Of a DNA stretch of 64,000 nucleotides, positions 28,758-38,099 are shown piece by piece (within the stretch, counting starts at the first letter, position 1; each line of letters begins with the position of its first letter). A program made the position numbers and the translations under genes. The notes beneath the pieces are model-generated. The model had not been told where the DNA came from and made no database searches. It was given only the letters and a program-made list of their open reading frames with translations. The stretch is from positions 124,001-188,000 of the forward strand of contig NZ_PYFP01000002.1 in assembly GCF_003056055.1 (NCBI RefSeq). The letters run 5' to 3'. The DNA is from Glaciimonas sp. PCH181 (GTDB taxonomy: Bacteria; Pseudomonadota; Gammaproteobacteria; Burkholderiales; Burkholderiaceae_D).

Positions 28758-31700
28758 ATGAAGCTGGAAAAATTAATCCTGGTGAACTGGGGCGCGTTGA
28801 CCACGCAAGAATATCCAATGGGCAACATGACGCTGCTGACCGGCCCCACCGGTTCTGGCAAATCGACCATGCTGGATGCGCTGCAAACGGTGATGACAGC
28901 GGTCTATCAAAACATTTTTAGCTACAATCCGGGGCAGGACGAAAGCAGCCAAAGCACCCGTAACGGCAAGACTAAACGTACCCTCGCCTCTTACATTGTC
29001 GGTGCCGAAGACAACTTATATGCACGCCCTAGCGCGCATGGTTATATCGCCGCCGTATTCCAGCCTAGCGAAGGCGAAGAAGGCAAAACTTTTACCGCGC
29101 TGGTCGCTGCTGCTGCCCGCGTTGACGGCACAGGCGAACGTCGCAATGCGGTCACCGAACGCATGGTATTACTCATCATTGACGATGTCGCGCTGCGTCT
29201 GGATGATCTGACTTCACGTGAATTGGATGGCGGTATGCACGTCGTCGCCGTCGAAAAAATCGAACATCATCTAGCCGCCAGATATCGCAACGTGATCAAC
29301 TTCCGTGACAGCAAACGCGAATATCTATGCCAACTTTACGGCCGCTTTCGTGGGCAAAAATCGGTCTCGTTCAACGAAGCTGAAAGCGCTGCCAAAGCGT
29401 GGAGTCAATCGATTGCACACAGGCCAATCGGCAGTGTGAACGATCTGGTCAAACATCAAATTCTGGAGCTAGATACATCCGACTTAAACAAGCGGATTGG
29501 CGACATCAGCAAGTTGATGCGCGATGTTAACGCCTTACGCAAAGAAGGCGAACGCCTGACAGATAACGTCAAACGCCTCGATACGCTGGCAAAGACGGTC
29601 AGTGCAACGGCCCGTGCGCATGAGTTGGCAACCCAGTCGCAACTGTTGGTATCTTCGCTCGCACTGCGCGACGATCAGCGTCAGCTAGACGTCGCGATGA
29701 ATGTGATAAAAAACGTCACGAGCCTGATCGCAGAAGAAAGTATCGCCGCCGACCGACTAGAGGATGATAGCAATGCCAAAGGCCGCAGCCTGACGCAAAT
29801 ACATGCCCAAATGATGGGGATACCGGCCGCCGATCAAAAGAAGCGTCTGCTCAACGATATTAGCGACTGCAACAGCAAAATCAGGACCATCTTTAACAAT
29901 TTGCATGGCAACGCGCTGGCAGCACAACAACTGGAAAATGCCGCACGCAATGTCGCTGGCATGCAACTGCCCGCCGAACAGACCGACATCGTCCGCGCCG
30001 CACGGCAAGTTGTATTAGCGTTATCCGCTGTCGACGCACTCGATATCGGAGAGCAGCTGGAAAGTATTCATTCGCTGGCACAGATGGAAGAAGTTGACGT
30101 ACTAAAAGCCTTATTGCTGGTACGTGATTTTGCTGGTGTCGATGTCGCATTACGTACGTTGCACGCCACGCTGGCTGGTACCGAAAATAGTTTCGTCGCT
30201 GCGTTGCATACCCAAATCGCTCACCTTGGCGAAAGCCAAACGCATGCGCAGCGGCACGAAAAAGACGCCGCTTCCCGCAAGGCCAATCTAGCCGAAGGCG
30301 GCGCAGACTATCCGCATCATATTCGCCACGCACTGAAAGAATTTCGCGCCGAACTAGGTGCAGCGCGGGTGCAGGTATTGTGCGATCTGATTGAGCCGAT
30401 GTCCGCCGAATGGCAACCGGCAATTGAAGGCTATCTGGGCGGTGCACGCTACAATCTGGTCGTCGATCAGGATTGGGAAACCAGAGCCATCAATTTTGTC
30501 CGTGACCGCAAACTACGTGCGCACGTTATTCAAGGCAGCTTCTGCCTAAAGCATCTAAAAACAGAACGCACGCCTACGGATTCGATCGTGCATGAACTCA
30601 GCGCAGAACATCCCGTCGCGCACGCATTTTTGCACGAACAATTCGGTCAGGTAGTCAAAGTCAACGATACCGAGACCTTGCGCGATACGCCACGTGGCCT
30701 GACTAAGGATGGTAAAGGCAGCGGCTCCCGCACCATGTTCACCATCGACATGGCCGCAACGCTGGTTTTCGGTCAGGAAGCCAAGCGACTTGCCAAGCAA
30801 CGCGCTGAACTGGAACACGCAGACGCCGAACGGGAATTGACGCAAATCCGCACGCAACTACGCGACTTCCAAGGCGCGCTGGCCTTGATGGGCAAACTAC
30901 AATGTCCATCGTTTGTCGCTATCGGCGATCTGGAACGTTCAGTGCGCGACATCGATGCGGCGCGTCAGGATTTAAGCCGACTTGATTTAAGTCAGGTCAG
31001 CAAACTCGAAGATGAAGCCGAAGCGTTAAACATCGAAATTAAAGCGCTCAATGACCGTAAAGTTGCTTGCAACAAAACCATCGGCGGTTACGAAAATACA
31101 CTAAAAAGTCAACAAAACCTTGTCACGAACGTGACCGCCGGAATGGCCGCCAAGCAAGCCAAAGTGGACATCGACACTGCCAAATTACGCGATCTGTGCC
31201 TGATCAACGCCAGCTTGTCGCTGACGGCAATAACCGATGAAATCAGTACCTGGATCGACGAGAAAAAATATTCGGCGGCGCAAGGATCAAAACAAGTCGA
31301 GCAACAAAAATTACGTAGCTGGCAAGTCTACGGTGATGTCCGCAATGCCTTGGGCGAATATCATACCCACGCACGTATCGATGAACGCTTTGAAATAACC
31401 CACACCGACGACGCCCGAGATGGCGATTTTTCGCCGACGTATCCATTGATGGTCTCGCTGCAATCCAGTGTGCGCAAACAGTTGATGCGCCAGCAAGATA
31501 TCGGTCTGATCAAAAATCTCTCGCAATTACGCACCGCCGAATCGTCTTTCAACGACGTTTTCACCAAGCAGTTCTGCTACGAAATCCGCAACGCCGTCGA
31601 TACCGGCGTACGCACGTTGCGCACACTGAATATCGAACTCGATAAGCTCAAATTTGGCACAGACAAATTTCGCATCGACTGGTCCGAATGGATACCGGAA

Positions 31701-32378
31701 TTCAAAGCTTATTACGACTTCTTTTGCGCTACATCTGAAATGTCGGAAATACACGATTCCAGCGACTTATTCGGCACCACCGACCTAAGCCCGGAAAACT
31801 GTATCGTGCGTGACCGCCTGGTGCAATTACTGCTATCGGACGATGAAGATCGCGCCGTCAAAGAATTGCAACGCGTAGCCGACTATCGCAATTATCGTCG
31901 TTACGAAATCTATAAAGAATCAGATACCGGCGCGCAGGTCCGCCTATCAGAATGGGGCACCGGCTCTGGCGGTCAGCTAGAAACACCGGCTTATATCATT
32001 CACGCAGCCGTTGTCACCAACCGCCTGAAACGCTTTGAAAAAGGCGCAAGTCTGCGCCTGCTGGTCAACGACGAATCGTTCGCGAAAATGGATGAAGGAC
32101 GCGCACGCGACGTACTAAAATTCCTGCGCGATCATCTTGGCATGCAGTTAATCTGCGCAATGCCAACAAAACACGCTGGTGCAATCAAGCCAGAATTTTC
32201 ACGCGAATGGAGCTTTAGCCGCACCGAAGCGGAAGGCAATGGGGAAGTCGGTTTTGTGTCCGAAGCCGATGAACGCGAACTGCGCTCCGACAAATTGCGT
32301 GAACTGTGGGAATTGCGTCGTACGCAAGTACGCGAGCAAGCGCAAATCACATTTGAGGCGGCGGAGCGTATCGCTTGA
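28758..32378 (+). CDS. jetC: Wadjet protein JetC (SMC-like ATPase)
   Basis: SMC/MukB-like motor of the Wadjet complex, which in studied systems extrudes DNA loops and recognises small circular DNA. The protein has 1206 residues. Walker A is GPTGSGKST at 29-37; the ABC signature is in GTGSGGQ (SGGQ at 1070-1073); Walker B is LRLLVNDES with Asp1105 and Glu1106. Two coiled-coil regions (about 230-510 and 660-960) flank a hinge-like segment near 525-620 that includes the EGYLGGARYNLVV stretch. All ATPase motifs look intact. Its TGA overlaps the jetD start codon. Confidence 0.95.
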   Translation: MKLEKLILVNWGALTTQEYPMGNMTLLTGPTGSGKSTMLDALQTVMTAVYQNIFSYNPGQDESSQSTRNGKTKRTLASYIVGAEDNLYARPSAHGYIAAVFQPSEGEEGKTFTALVAAAARVDGTGERRNAVTERMVLLIIDDVALRLDDLTSRELDGGMHVVAVEKIEHHLAARYRNVINFRDSKREYLCQLYGRFRGQKSVSFNEAESAAKAWSQSIAHRPIGSVNDLVKHQILELDTSDLNKRIGDISKLMRDVNALRKEGERLTDNVKRLDTLAKTVSATARAHELATQSQLLVSSLALRDDQRQLDVAMNVIKNVTSLIAEESIAADRLEDDSNAKGRSLTQIHAQMMGIPAADQKKRLLNDISDCNSKIRTIFNNLHGNALAAQQLENAARNVAGMQLPAEQTDIVRAARQVVLALSAVDALDIGEQLESIHSLAQMEEVDVLKALLLVRDFAGVDVALRTLHATLAGTENSFVAALHTQIAHLGESQTHAQRHEKDAASRKANLAEGGADYPHHIRHALKEFRAELGAARVQVLCDLIEPMSAEWQPAIEGYLGGARYNLVVDQDWETRAINFVRDRKLRAHVIQGSFCLKHLKTERTPTDSIVHELSAEHPVAHAFLHEQFGQVVKVNDTETLRDTPRGLTKDGKGSGSRTMFTIDMAATLVFGQEAKRLAKQRAELEHADAERELTQIRTQLRDFQGALALMGKLQCPSFVAIGDLERSVRDIDAARQDLSRLDLSQVSKLEDEAEALNIEIKALNDRKVACNKTIGGYENTLKSQQNLVTNVTAGMAAKQAKVDIDTAKLRDLCLINASLSLTAITDEISTWIDEKKYSAAQGSKQVEQQKLRSWQVYGDVRNALGEYHTHARIDERFEITHTDDARDGDFSPTYPLMVSLQSSVRKQLMRQQDIGLIKNLSQLRTAESSFNDVFTKQFCYEIRNAVDTGVRTLRTLNIELDKLKFGTDKFRIDWSEWIPEFKAYYDFFCATSEMSEIHDSSDLFGTTDLSPENCIVRDRLVQLLLSDDEDRAVKELQRVADYRNYRRYEIYKESDTGAQVRLSEWGTGSGGQLETPAYIIHAAVVTNRLKRFEKGASLRLLVNDESFAKMDEGRARDVLKFLRDHLGMQLICAMPTKHAGAIKPEFSREWSFSRTEAEGNGEVGFVSEADERELRSDKLRELWELRRTQVREQAQITFEAAERIA

Positions 32379-33508
32379 GTGCGCCACTTTGGCTAGAAAA
32401 ACCCGCTATGCAAGCCTTGCTGCATAAGTTGGTAAATCGTCTGGACGACGAAGTGCTGAAGGGAAAGCCGTCAACACACGCCTTTAAATTGGATAGTAAA
32501 AGTTGGCCGACTTTCTTCGCTGCAGAGTTTGAGACCGAAAGAGAAATCCTTTGGTCACATCTTGCCTGGCTGGCGCAGCAAGGTTGGTTTGAGATCAAAC
32601 TAACGAAGTCAACCTCGCCTGAAGCCGATTATGAACGCAAGCCCCGCTTGCTAAATCTTCATATCGAACGATTGCGCGAGGCGACGGGACGACTTGAAAG
32701 AATCGTCAGCGCTACTGAACTATGGCGCGAAGCGGTGCGTAACAAACTCCATGCATCAGATGATATCAAGCAGCAGGTCGCACGTTCTTTGATCGAAATT
32801 TCCGATCGATCAGCGGACGAAATCGTGGAACGGCTAAACATGTTGCCAGCGTTAGCAAACGCCCCTTTACTTCTCAGACAGGTTTCAGCAGAACTATTCT
32901 GGACCAAATCGAAGATATTAGATAAGCGACAAGAACTGGTCGCTATTATTCTGGGATTGGAAGAATGTCCATTTCCATTAATGCCCGTGCAGTTACAGGT
33001 ATTCTTGCCAAAGCAAGGCTATGACAGTGTGCTGTTTATAGAAAACCAAACCACTTTTGAGCAAGCAATCAGAGAAGCTGACGGACGATTTTCTGGATTA
33101 GCGATCATCTTTGCGGCAGGATTCAAAGGCAGCGCGAAGCGCTTACGGTTACGTTCCGGCAGCTCCTTGTATTTTTCGGTAGAAGGTGATTTATCATCCG
33201 CAGCAACGGGGAAATTTGCTGCTTGGTTATACAAAGATGGCGGCGATAACAACTTGTCGAGTTGGTTCTGGGGTGATTTGGATTATGCGGGGATGGGGAT
33301 TTTGCAAACGTTAAAAAACTCATTTATCGCCCTGGAAGCATGGCAACCGGGCTACGCGCCAATGCTTGAAGCACTTCGAAATGGGGGTGGTCATTCACCA
33401 GAAAACATACAAAAGAAAGTCGAGCGCACCGGATGCCAATACGCAGACAATATTCTGATACCGGCCTTACATACAATCTCAAAATTCGTAGATCAGGAAA
33501 TTGCCTGA
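32375..33508 (+). CDS. jetD: Wadjet protein JetD (Toprim nuclease)
   Basis: Topoisomerase VI-like nuclease subunit (DUF3322 plus DUF2220) that cleaves the plasmid once the JetABC motor has identified it. The protein has 377 residues. The Toprim domain is intact: Glu223 in VLFIENQTTF and the DxD pair Asp301/Asp303 in FWGDLDYAGMG. The N-terminal part (WLEKPAMQALLHKLVNRL) is the DNA-binding DUF3322 region. The start is TTG at 32375, overlapping the jetC stop, with GGAG 8-12 bases before it; the first ATG is 11 codons later and lacks a ribosome binding site. Its base use looks more AT-rich by eye than that of the neighbours. Confidence 0.93.
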   Translation: MSAPLWLEKPAMQALLHKLVNRLDDEVLKGKPSTHAFKLDSKSWPTFFAAEFETEREILWSHLAWLAQQGWFEIKLTKSTSPEADYERKPRLLNLHIERLREATGRLERIVSATELWREAVRNKLHASDDIKQQVARSLIEISDRSADEIVERLNMLPALANAPLLLRQVSAELFWTKSKILDKRQELVAIILGLEECPFPLMPVQLQVFLPKQGYDSVLFIENQTTFEQAIREADGRFSGLAIIFAAGFKGSAKRLRLRSGSSLYFSVEGDLSSAATGKFAAWLYKDGGDNNLSSWFWGDLDYAGMGILQTLKNSFIALEAWQPGYAPMLEALRNGGGHSPENIQKKVERTGCQYADNILIPALHTISKFVDQEIA

Positions 33509-33514
33509 TCTACG
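33487..33514 (+). terminator. hairpin spanning the jetD stop codon
   Basis: An 11-bp perfect stem CGTAGATCAGG/CCTGATCTACG with a 6-base loop. The right arm contains the jetD TGA (33506-33508), and CAAGTTTGTTTT follows. It probably ends the Wadjet transcript. Confidence 0.6.
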
Positions 33515-33634
33515 CAAGTTTGTTTTACTTCCGACATCGGCCTCGCCCCGCAAAGAAAGATCAATCAACTTAGACTGCTAAATCCATCAATGCAAGTCAT
33601 AGCGTTCCTATGTCGGCCTGCTTCAATCCTACCT

Positions 33635-35056
33635 TTATTGCGGCCAGATTTCTGCTAATCGCAACAGATTAGTACTACCCGGTTCACCAAACGGCATGCC
33701 AGCGGTGATCGCAATTTGATCGCCGATTTCTGCGAAGCCTTCCTTGAATGCGGTTTCACACGCGGCTTTTACCATCTCGCTTTCGTTATGTACCTGATCG
33801 CTGATCGTTGAATGGACGCCCCATACCATCGCCAGTCGCCGGGCGGTTGCCAACTTCGGCGTGATGCTGACGATCGGTGCAATCGGACGTTCACGCGCTG
33901 CACGTAAACTAGTATGTCCAGAGCTTGTATAAGTCACCGTAGCTTTTGCCCCGACAATACGGGTGACATCACGCAGCGCTGAACAAATTGCATCGCCACG
34001 ATTCGGCAATGGCGTTTGATGTTGCGCATCCAGCATGTTGCGGTAAAGCGGATCTTGCTCCACCTCAGCAATGATGCGACTCATCATTTCTACCGCCTCG
34101 ACCGGATACGCACCGCTAGCCGATTCAGCCGACAACATCACCGCATCCGAACCGTCATAAATGGCACTGGCAACATCCGATGCCTCAGCCCGAGTTGGAA
34201 CAGGCATAGTGATCATCGATTCCAGCATCTGCGTGGCGATAACAATCGGTTTTCCATGCTGACGACACACCCGCAAAATACGTTTTTGCACACCCGGCAC
34301 ACGCTCCGGCGGCAGCTCCACACCCAGATCGCCACGCGCTACCATGATCGCATCAGACGCTTGAACAATCGCATCAAGCTGATCCAGCGCAGCCGGTTTT
34401 TCCAGCTTGGACAAAACCCAGGCGCGGTCGCCAATCAATGCCTTAGCCTCCAGCACATCCTCCGGCCGCTGCACAAACGACAATGCAACCCAATCCACAC
34501 CCAACTCAAGCGCAAACGCCAGATCACGTTTATCTTTCTCAGTCAAAGCAGGAATCGGCAACACCGCATCCGGCACGTTAACCCCCTTGCGATCCGACAG
34601 CACACCGCCATTCACCACCCGCGTACGAATCCGCTGCCCATCGCTATCCTGCACCTGCAATCGCAACTTCCCATCATCCAACAGCAAAGACTGTCCCGCA
34701 GTGATGACCGCAAACAACTCAGGATGCGGCAAACAAACCCGCTGGGTATTACCCAGACTAGTATCGCGATCAAGCACAAATTCCTGCCCGGCATGCAGCG
34801 TTACTTTACCCTCAGCAAACTGCCCGATCCGCAATTTAGGTCCTTGCAAGTCAGCCAAAATCGCAATAGGCCGCCCAACCAAACGTTCAATTTCACGCAC
34901 AATCCGATGACGTTCCTGATGGTCCGCATGACTACCATGACTAAAATTAAATCGAAATACATCAGCACCAGCTTCAAATAAAGTCTGAATCATTTCCTGA
35001 CTAGAACTGGTTGGACCGAGCGTAGCTACAATTTTTGCGTTACGTTGACGTCGCAT
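33635..35056 (-). CDS. pyk: pyruvate kinase
   Basis: Converts phosphoenolpyruvate and ADP to pyruvate and ATP. The protein has 473 residues, normal for a bacterial tetramer. The N-terminus MRRQRNAKIVATLGP is diagnostic; the substrate loop FNFSHGSHADH, the GDLGVELP motif, the active-site SKLEKP segment and MLSAESASGAYP are all present, followed by the C-terminal effector domain. It comes last in the gcl-hyi-glxR-glycerate kinase series on the same strand, but 507 bp with a repeat copy separate it from the kinase, so it probably has its own promoter. It completes the route from glyoxylate to pyruvate, together with enolase encoded elsewhere. Confidence 0.96.
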   Translation of the reverse strand: MRRQRNAKIVATLGPTSSSQEMIQTLFEAGADVFRFNFSHGSHADHQERHRIVREIERLVGRPIAILADLQGPKLRIGQFAEGKVTLHAGQEFVLDRDTSLGNTQRVCLPHPELFAVITAGQSLLLDDGKLRLQVQDSDGQRIRTRVVNGGVLSDRKGVNVPDAVLPIPALTEKDKRDLAFALELGVDWVALSFVQRPEDVLEAKALIGDRAWVLSKLEKPAALDQLDAIVQASDAIMVARGDLGVELPPERVPGVQKRILRVCRQHGKPIVIATQMLESMITMPVPTRAEASDVASAIYDGSDAVMLSAESASGAYPVEAVEMMSRIIAEVEQDPLYRNMLDAQHQTPLPNRGDAICSALRDVTRIVGAKATVTYTSSGHTSLRAARERPIAPIVSITPKLATARRLAMVWGVHSTISDQVHNESEMVKAACETAFKEGFAEIGDQIAITAGMPFGEPGSTNLLRLAEIWPQ

Positions 35057-35563
35057 GGGACACTTTCTTTAGAGGACTACAAAACGGATTAAACTGAAAA
35101 GTCAGCGGAACATCTTATCCCGCACAACATTTTTTAAATCCAACTCACTATTATTTAAGATAACTCCGCGACATCACACCAGTTGCAAAAGCAATCAAAG
35201 TGGCCTTTGAAGCAGGCGCAGCCACCTTTGACGCTGTTCTTGAACTTGGAGGCGCAGCCACTTGGACTTTGACGTTGCAGTTGATCTGCCCCGTCATGTA
35301 GCGCTGCCAAATGTCTCAGCTGTTTGACGGGGTTTGTCGGGAAACATGTTTGAGCGAAGCGAGTTGATTTCTCGACCCGGCAAACAGCTGGAACATCTGG
35401 GAATCCGAAGGGCAGCGATACCTGCGGTCGCCTTCTTTTTGATTGCGTTTTCTGCGGGGGTGCCTCGCTGAAGCAAGAAAAAGTGACTAGCTGTGGGGCT
35501 ACCCCGACAAGCATCCACGGAGCCCCCTGCATCAAAACCCAATACCCCCGCACTAACAAACTT
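35057..35563. other. gap between pyk and glycerate kinase, repeat-rich
   Basis: The 507-bp gap contains repeat copy A (35419-35523), two AGGCGCAGCCAC words at 35214-35225 and 35250-35261, and a larger inverted repeat with arms CAGCTGTTTG (35317-35326) and CAAACAGCTG (35381-35390). An open frame crosses it on the minus strand, but its translation is a repeat by-product, not a protein family. Confidence 0.6.
35419..35523 (-). repeat. intergenic repeat, copy A
   Basis: Diverged inverted copy of the repeat at 36912-37022. Read on the minus strand it shares GCTCCGTGGATGCTT, GTCACTTT, TTGCTTCAGC, CCCCCGC and GGCGACCGCAG in the same order. The ACTTTCTTTTG hairpin of the other copy has decayed here. 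Confidence 0.75.
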
Positions 35564-36844
35564 CTACAAAATCACCATAGCCCGAAAATCATTAACATTA
35601 GTCCGAGTAGGCCCACTAACCACCAAATCCCCCAACGCATCAAAAAACCCATACCCATCATTGTTATCCAACATCACCTTAGGCAACAAACCCAATTCCC
35701 CCGCCCGCCGTATAGAATCCGGCTGATAAATCGCCCCGGCATTATCCTCAGACCCATCAATCCCATCAGTATCGCAAGCCAGCGCATAAATCTCAGGATA
35801 CCCATCCAGCGCGGCAGCAAGGCTAAGCAAAAACTCCGCATTCCGCCCACCACGTCCATTGCCACGCACAGTAACCGTAGTTTCTCCTCCAGAAATCACC
35901 ACGCATGGTTTGCTAAACGGCTGCCCCCGGCGCGCAATCTGACGCGCCAGAGCAGCATGTGCCAAGCCGATATCCCGTGCCTCACCTTCCATTTCATCGG
36001 ACAAAATGTACGGTGTCAGCCCAGCTGCTGTCGCCGTAGCAGCCGCAGCGTCCAACGCATCTTGCGCAGTCGCAATTACAAAATGTTGATTACGTGCCAG
36101 CCGGGGATCGCCGGGTTTTGCGCTCTCACCTGCACCTGTTTCCAGATGCTGCAAGACTGCTTCTGGAATGGTTATTTTGTATTTTTTCAGGACGGCTAGC
36201 GCGTCGGCGCAGGTCGTTGGGTCGGCTAGCGTGGGGCCGCTGGCAATGATGCCGGGATCATCACCCGGGATGTCCGAGATCATTAGGGTGACAACGCGTG
36301 CAGGCGCGCACGCCAATGCTAATCGACCGCCTTTGATCGCGGATAAATGTTTGCGGACGCAGTTCATTTCGAAAATGTTTGCACCGCTTTTTAGCAGGGC
36401 TTTGTTGATGGCTTGTTTTTGTTCTAGCGTCAGGCCTGGGGCTGGCAAGGCTAGCAATGCGGAGCCGCCGCCTGAGATCAGGCACAAAACCAGATCGTCT
36501 TCGGTTAGTCCTTGCACCATTTCCAGAATGCGGGAGGCGGCTTGGCGGCCTGCTTCGTCCGGGACTGGGTGGGAGGCTTCGACTACTTCTATGCGCTTGC
36601 AATCTGCGCCGTGGCCGTAGCGGGTTACGACTAATCCGGTTATGTCGCCTTGCCAGTGGTCTTCTACTGTTTTGGCCATGGCGGCGGCGCCTTTGCCTGC
36701 ACCTATTACCAGGGTTCTTCCTTTGGTCGGCGGGGTGATTTTTGCTAGGAAGGGGGGAAGGCATTTTTCGGCGCTGACTGCGGTTACAGCGCTTTGGTAC
36801 ATTTTTAGAAGGAGATCGCGGGGGGTGAATGGTGGGGTGGACAT
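35564..36844 (-). CDS. glycerate 2-kinase, MOFRL family
   Basis: Phosphorylates D-glycerate to 2-phosphoglycerate, feeding lower glycolysis. The protein has 426 residues from the ATG at 36844; the frame is open upstream to 36955, but that stretch runs into the repeat and is not family-like. The N-terminal domain has LVIGAGKGAAAMA and LISGGGSALLALP, and the C-terminal MOFRL domain has GGETTVTVRGNGRGGRNAEFLL and the DTDGIDGSEDNAGA stretch. Older annotations call this family TtuD and hydroxypyruvate reductase. It follows glxR on the same strand and is flanked on both sides by copies of one repeat in opposite orientation. Confidence 0.93.
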   Translation of the reverse strand: MSTPPFTPRDLLLKMYQSAVTAVSAEKCLPPFLAKITPPTKGRTLVIGAGKGAAAMAKTVEDHWQGDITGLVVTRYGHGADCKRIEVVEASHPVPDEAGRQAASRILEMVQGLTEDDLVLCLISGGGSALLALPAPGLTLEQKQAINKALLKSGANIFEMNCVRKHLSAIKGGRLALACAPARVVTLMISDIPGDDPGIIASGPTLADPTTCADALAVLKKYKITIPEAVLQHLETGAGESAKPGDPRLARNQHFVIATAQDALDAAAATATAAGLTPYILSDEMEGEARDIGLAHAALARQIARRGQPFSKPCVVISGGETTVTVRGNGRGGRNAEFLLSLAAALDGYPEIYALACDTDGIDGSEDNAGAIYQPDSIRRAGELGLLPKVMLDNNDGYGFFDALGDLVVSGPTRTNVNDFRAMVIL

Positions 36845-36911
36845 TCTGGGTGACCTTGAGGGGGAGTTGTTATTGGGTTTTGTTTGGGTGGTGATTATTG
36901 AAACGGTTTGT

Positions 36912-37022
36912 GCTCCGTGGATGCTTTGTCGGGGGGTGGCCCGACAGCCAGTCACTTTCTTTTGCTTCAGCTCGGCGCCCCCGCCAAAAGAAAGTAACCC
37001 AAGAAAAGGCGACCGCAGCTAC
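36912..37022 (+). repeat. intergenic repeat, copy B
   Basis: Better-preserved copy of the repeat at 35419-35523, in opposite orientation, so the two flank the glycerate kinase. It holds an 11-bp hairpin, ACTTTCTTTTG (36954-36964) and CAAAAGAAAGT (36985-36995), around a GC-rich loop. A GTGGCTGCGCCT word shared with copy A lies at 37045-37056. I recall similar CTTTCTTTTG/CAAAAGAAAG intergenic repeats from many Burkholderiales genomes. Confidence 0.75.
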
Positions 37023-37135
37023 CACTTCAAGAACAACTTCAACTGTGGCTGCGCCTGACGTCAACTGCGCAGCCTTGGTGTCTTTTTTGTTATTGGTTTG
37101 TTTAATTGTTCCCGATTTTGCGCCCTATTTTGAAT

Positions 37136-38023
37136 TTATGCTTTGGCAATTTCGTGATTTGACATTATTTCAATTGCACGGCACAGGGCGGAATGGTCTA
37201 GACCGCTCATCCCGTGGGCGGCGCAGGTGTTCATTAATTCTTGTGCCATGGCAGTGTTGGGTAATGAGACGCCTAGGGCTTTTGCGCCTTGCAATGCTAA
37301 ATTCAAGTCTTTCTGATGTAGCTCTATGCGGAAGCCTGGATTGAAGGTGCGCTTCACCATGCGTTCGCCGTGGACTTCGAGAATTCTTGATGCAGCGAAG
37401 CCGCCCATGAGGGCTTGTCTTACCCGGGCTGGGTCAGCACCTGCTTTTGAGGCGAATAGCAGGGCTTCGGCGACTGCCTGGATATTGAGGGCGACAATGA
37501 TTTGGTTGGCTACTTTTGTGGTTTGACCGTCGCCGTTGCCGCCTACTAGCGTGATGTTTTTACCCATTAGTTCGAATAATGGTTTGACGTCATTGAAGGT
37601 GGATTCCGAGCCGCCGACCATGATTGTCAGCGATGCGGCTTTGGCACCTACTTCGCCGCCGGACACGGGGGCATCCAGGTATTCGCAGCCTAGTGCGTTG
37701 ATTTTTTTGGCGAATTCTTTGGTCGCGATGGGTGAGATTGAACTCATGTCGATGACCACTTTGCCTGCGCTCAGGCCTTCTGCTACGCCGTTTTTGTCGA
37801 ACAATACCGCTTGAACGTGCGGGGTGTCTGGCACCATGACGATGATAATGTCGGCGCGCTTGGCGACTTCTGCGCCGGATGTACAGACTGTTGCGCCGCC
37901 TTCGATCAATGCTGCTGGTGGATTTTTTTGGTCATGCAGGTATAGCTTGTGGCCGCCGCGTTGCAGATTGTCCGCCATTGGCGCGCCCATGATACCTAAT
38001 CCGATAAAGCCTACTTTTGCCAT
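37136..38023 (-). CDS. glxR: 2-hydroxy-3-oxopropionate (tartronate semialdehyde) reductase
   Basis: Reduces tartronate semialdehyde to D-glycerate with NAD(P)H. The protein has 295 residues in the beta-hydroxyacid dehydrogenase family. The Rossmann motif is GLGIMG (8-13), the substrate-binding stretch is DAPVSGGEVGA (about 117-127) and the catalytic lysine is in GDGQTTKVANQ. The ATG has a strong AAGGAG ribosome binding site. It lies 76 bp after hyi on the same strand in the gcl-hyi-glxR order, which makes the assignment to GlxR rather than another hydroxyacid dehydrogenase firm. Confidence 0.95.
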   Translation of the reverse strand: MAKVGFIGLGIMGAPMADNLQRGGHKLYLHDQKNPPAALIEGGATVCTSGAEVAKRADIIIVMVPDTPHVQAVLFDKNGVAEGLSAGKVVIDMSSISPIATKEFAKKINALGCEYLDAPVSGGEVGAKAASLTIMVGGSESTFNDVKPLFELMGKNITLVGGNGDGQTTKVANQIIVALNIQAVAEALLFASKAGADPARVRQALMGGFAASRILEVHGERMVKRTFNPGFRIELHQKDLNLALQGAKALGVSLPNTAMAQELMNTCAAHGMSGLDHSALCRAIEIMSNHEIAKA

Positions 38024-38099
38024 GATGATGCTCCTTGATGTCTTGCGATTTTTTTAAATTCAGCGTTTTTACAGCGATCTGCTGATGGATTTTTTACGA

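Noticed and set aside
26453..33508. Reading jetC as a chromosomal MukB/SMC housekeeping gene
   Set aside because: The order JetA-B-C-D with a Toprim nuclease and the presence of scpA and scpB elsewhere in the window point to Wadjet, not to the housekeeping condensin.
35155..35559. Open frame of 134 codons on the minus strand
   Set aside because: It runs through repeat copy A and its palindromes. The translation is a by-product of the intergenic repeat with no protein-like features and no ribosome binding site.
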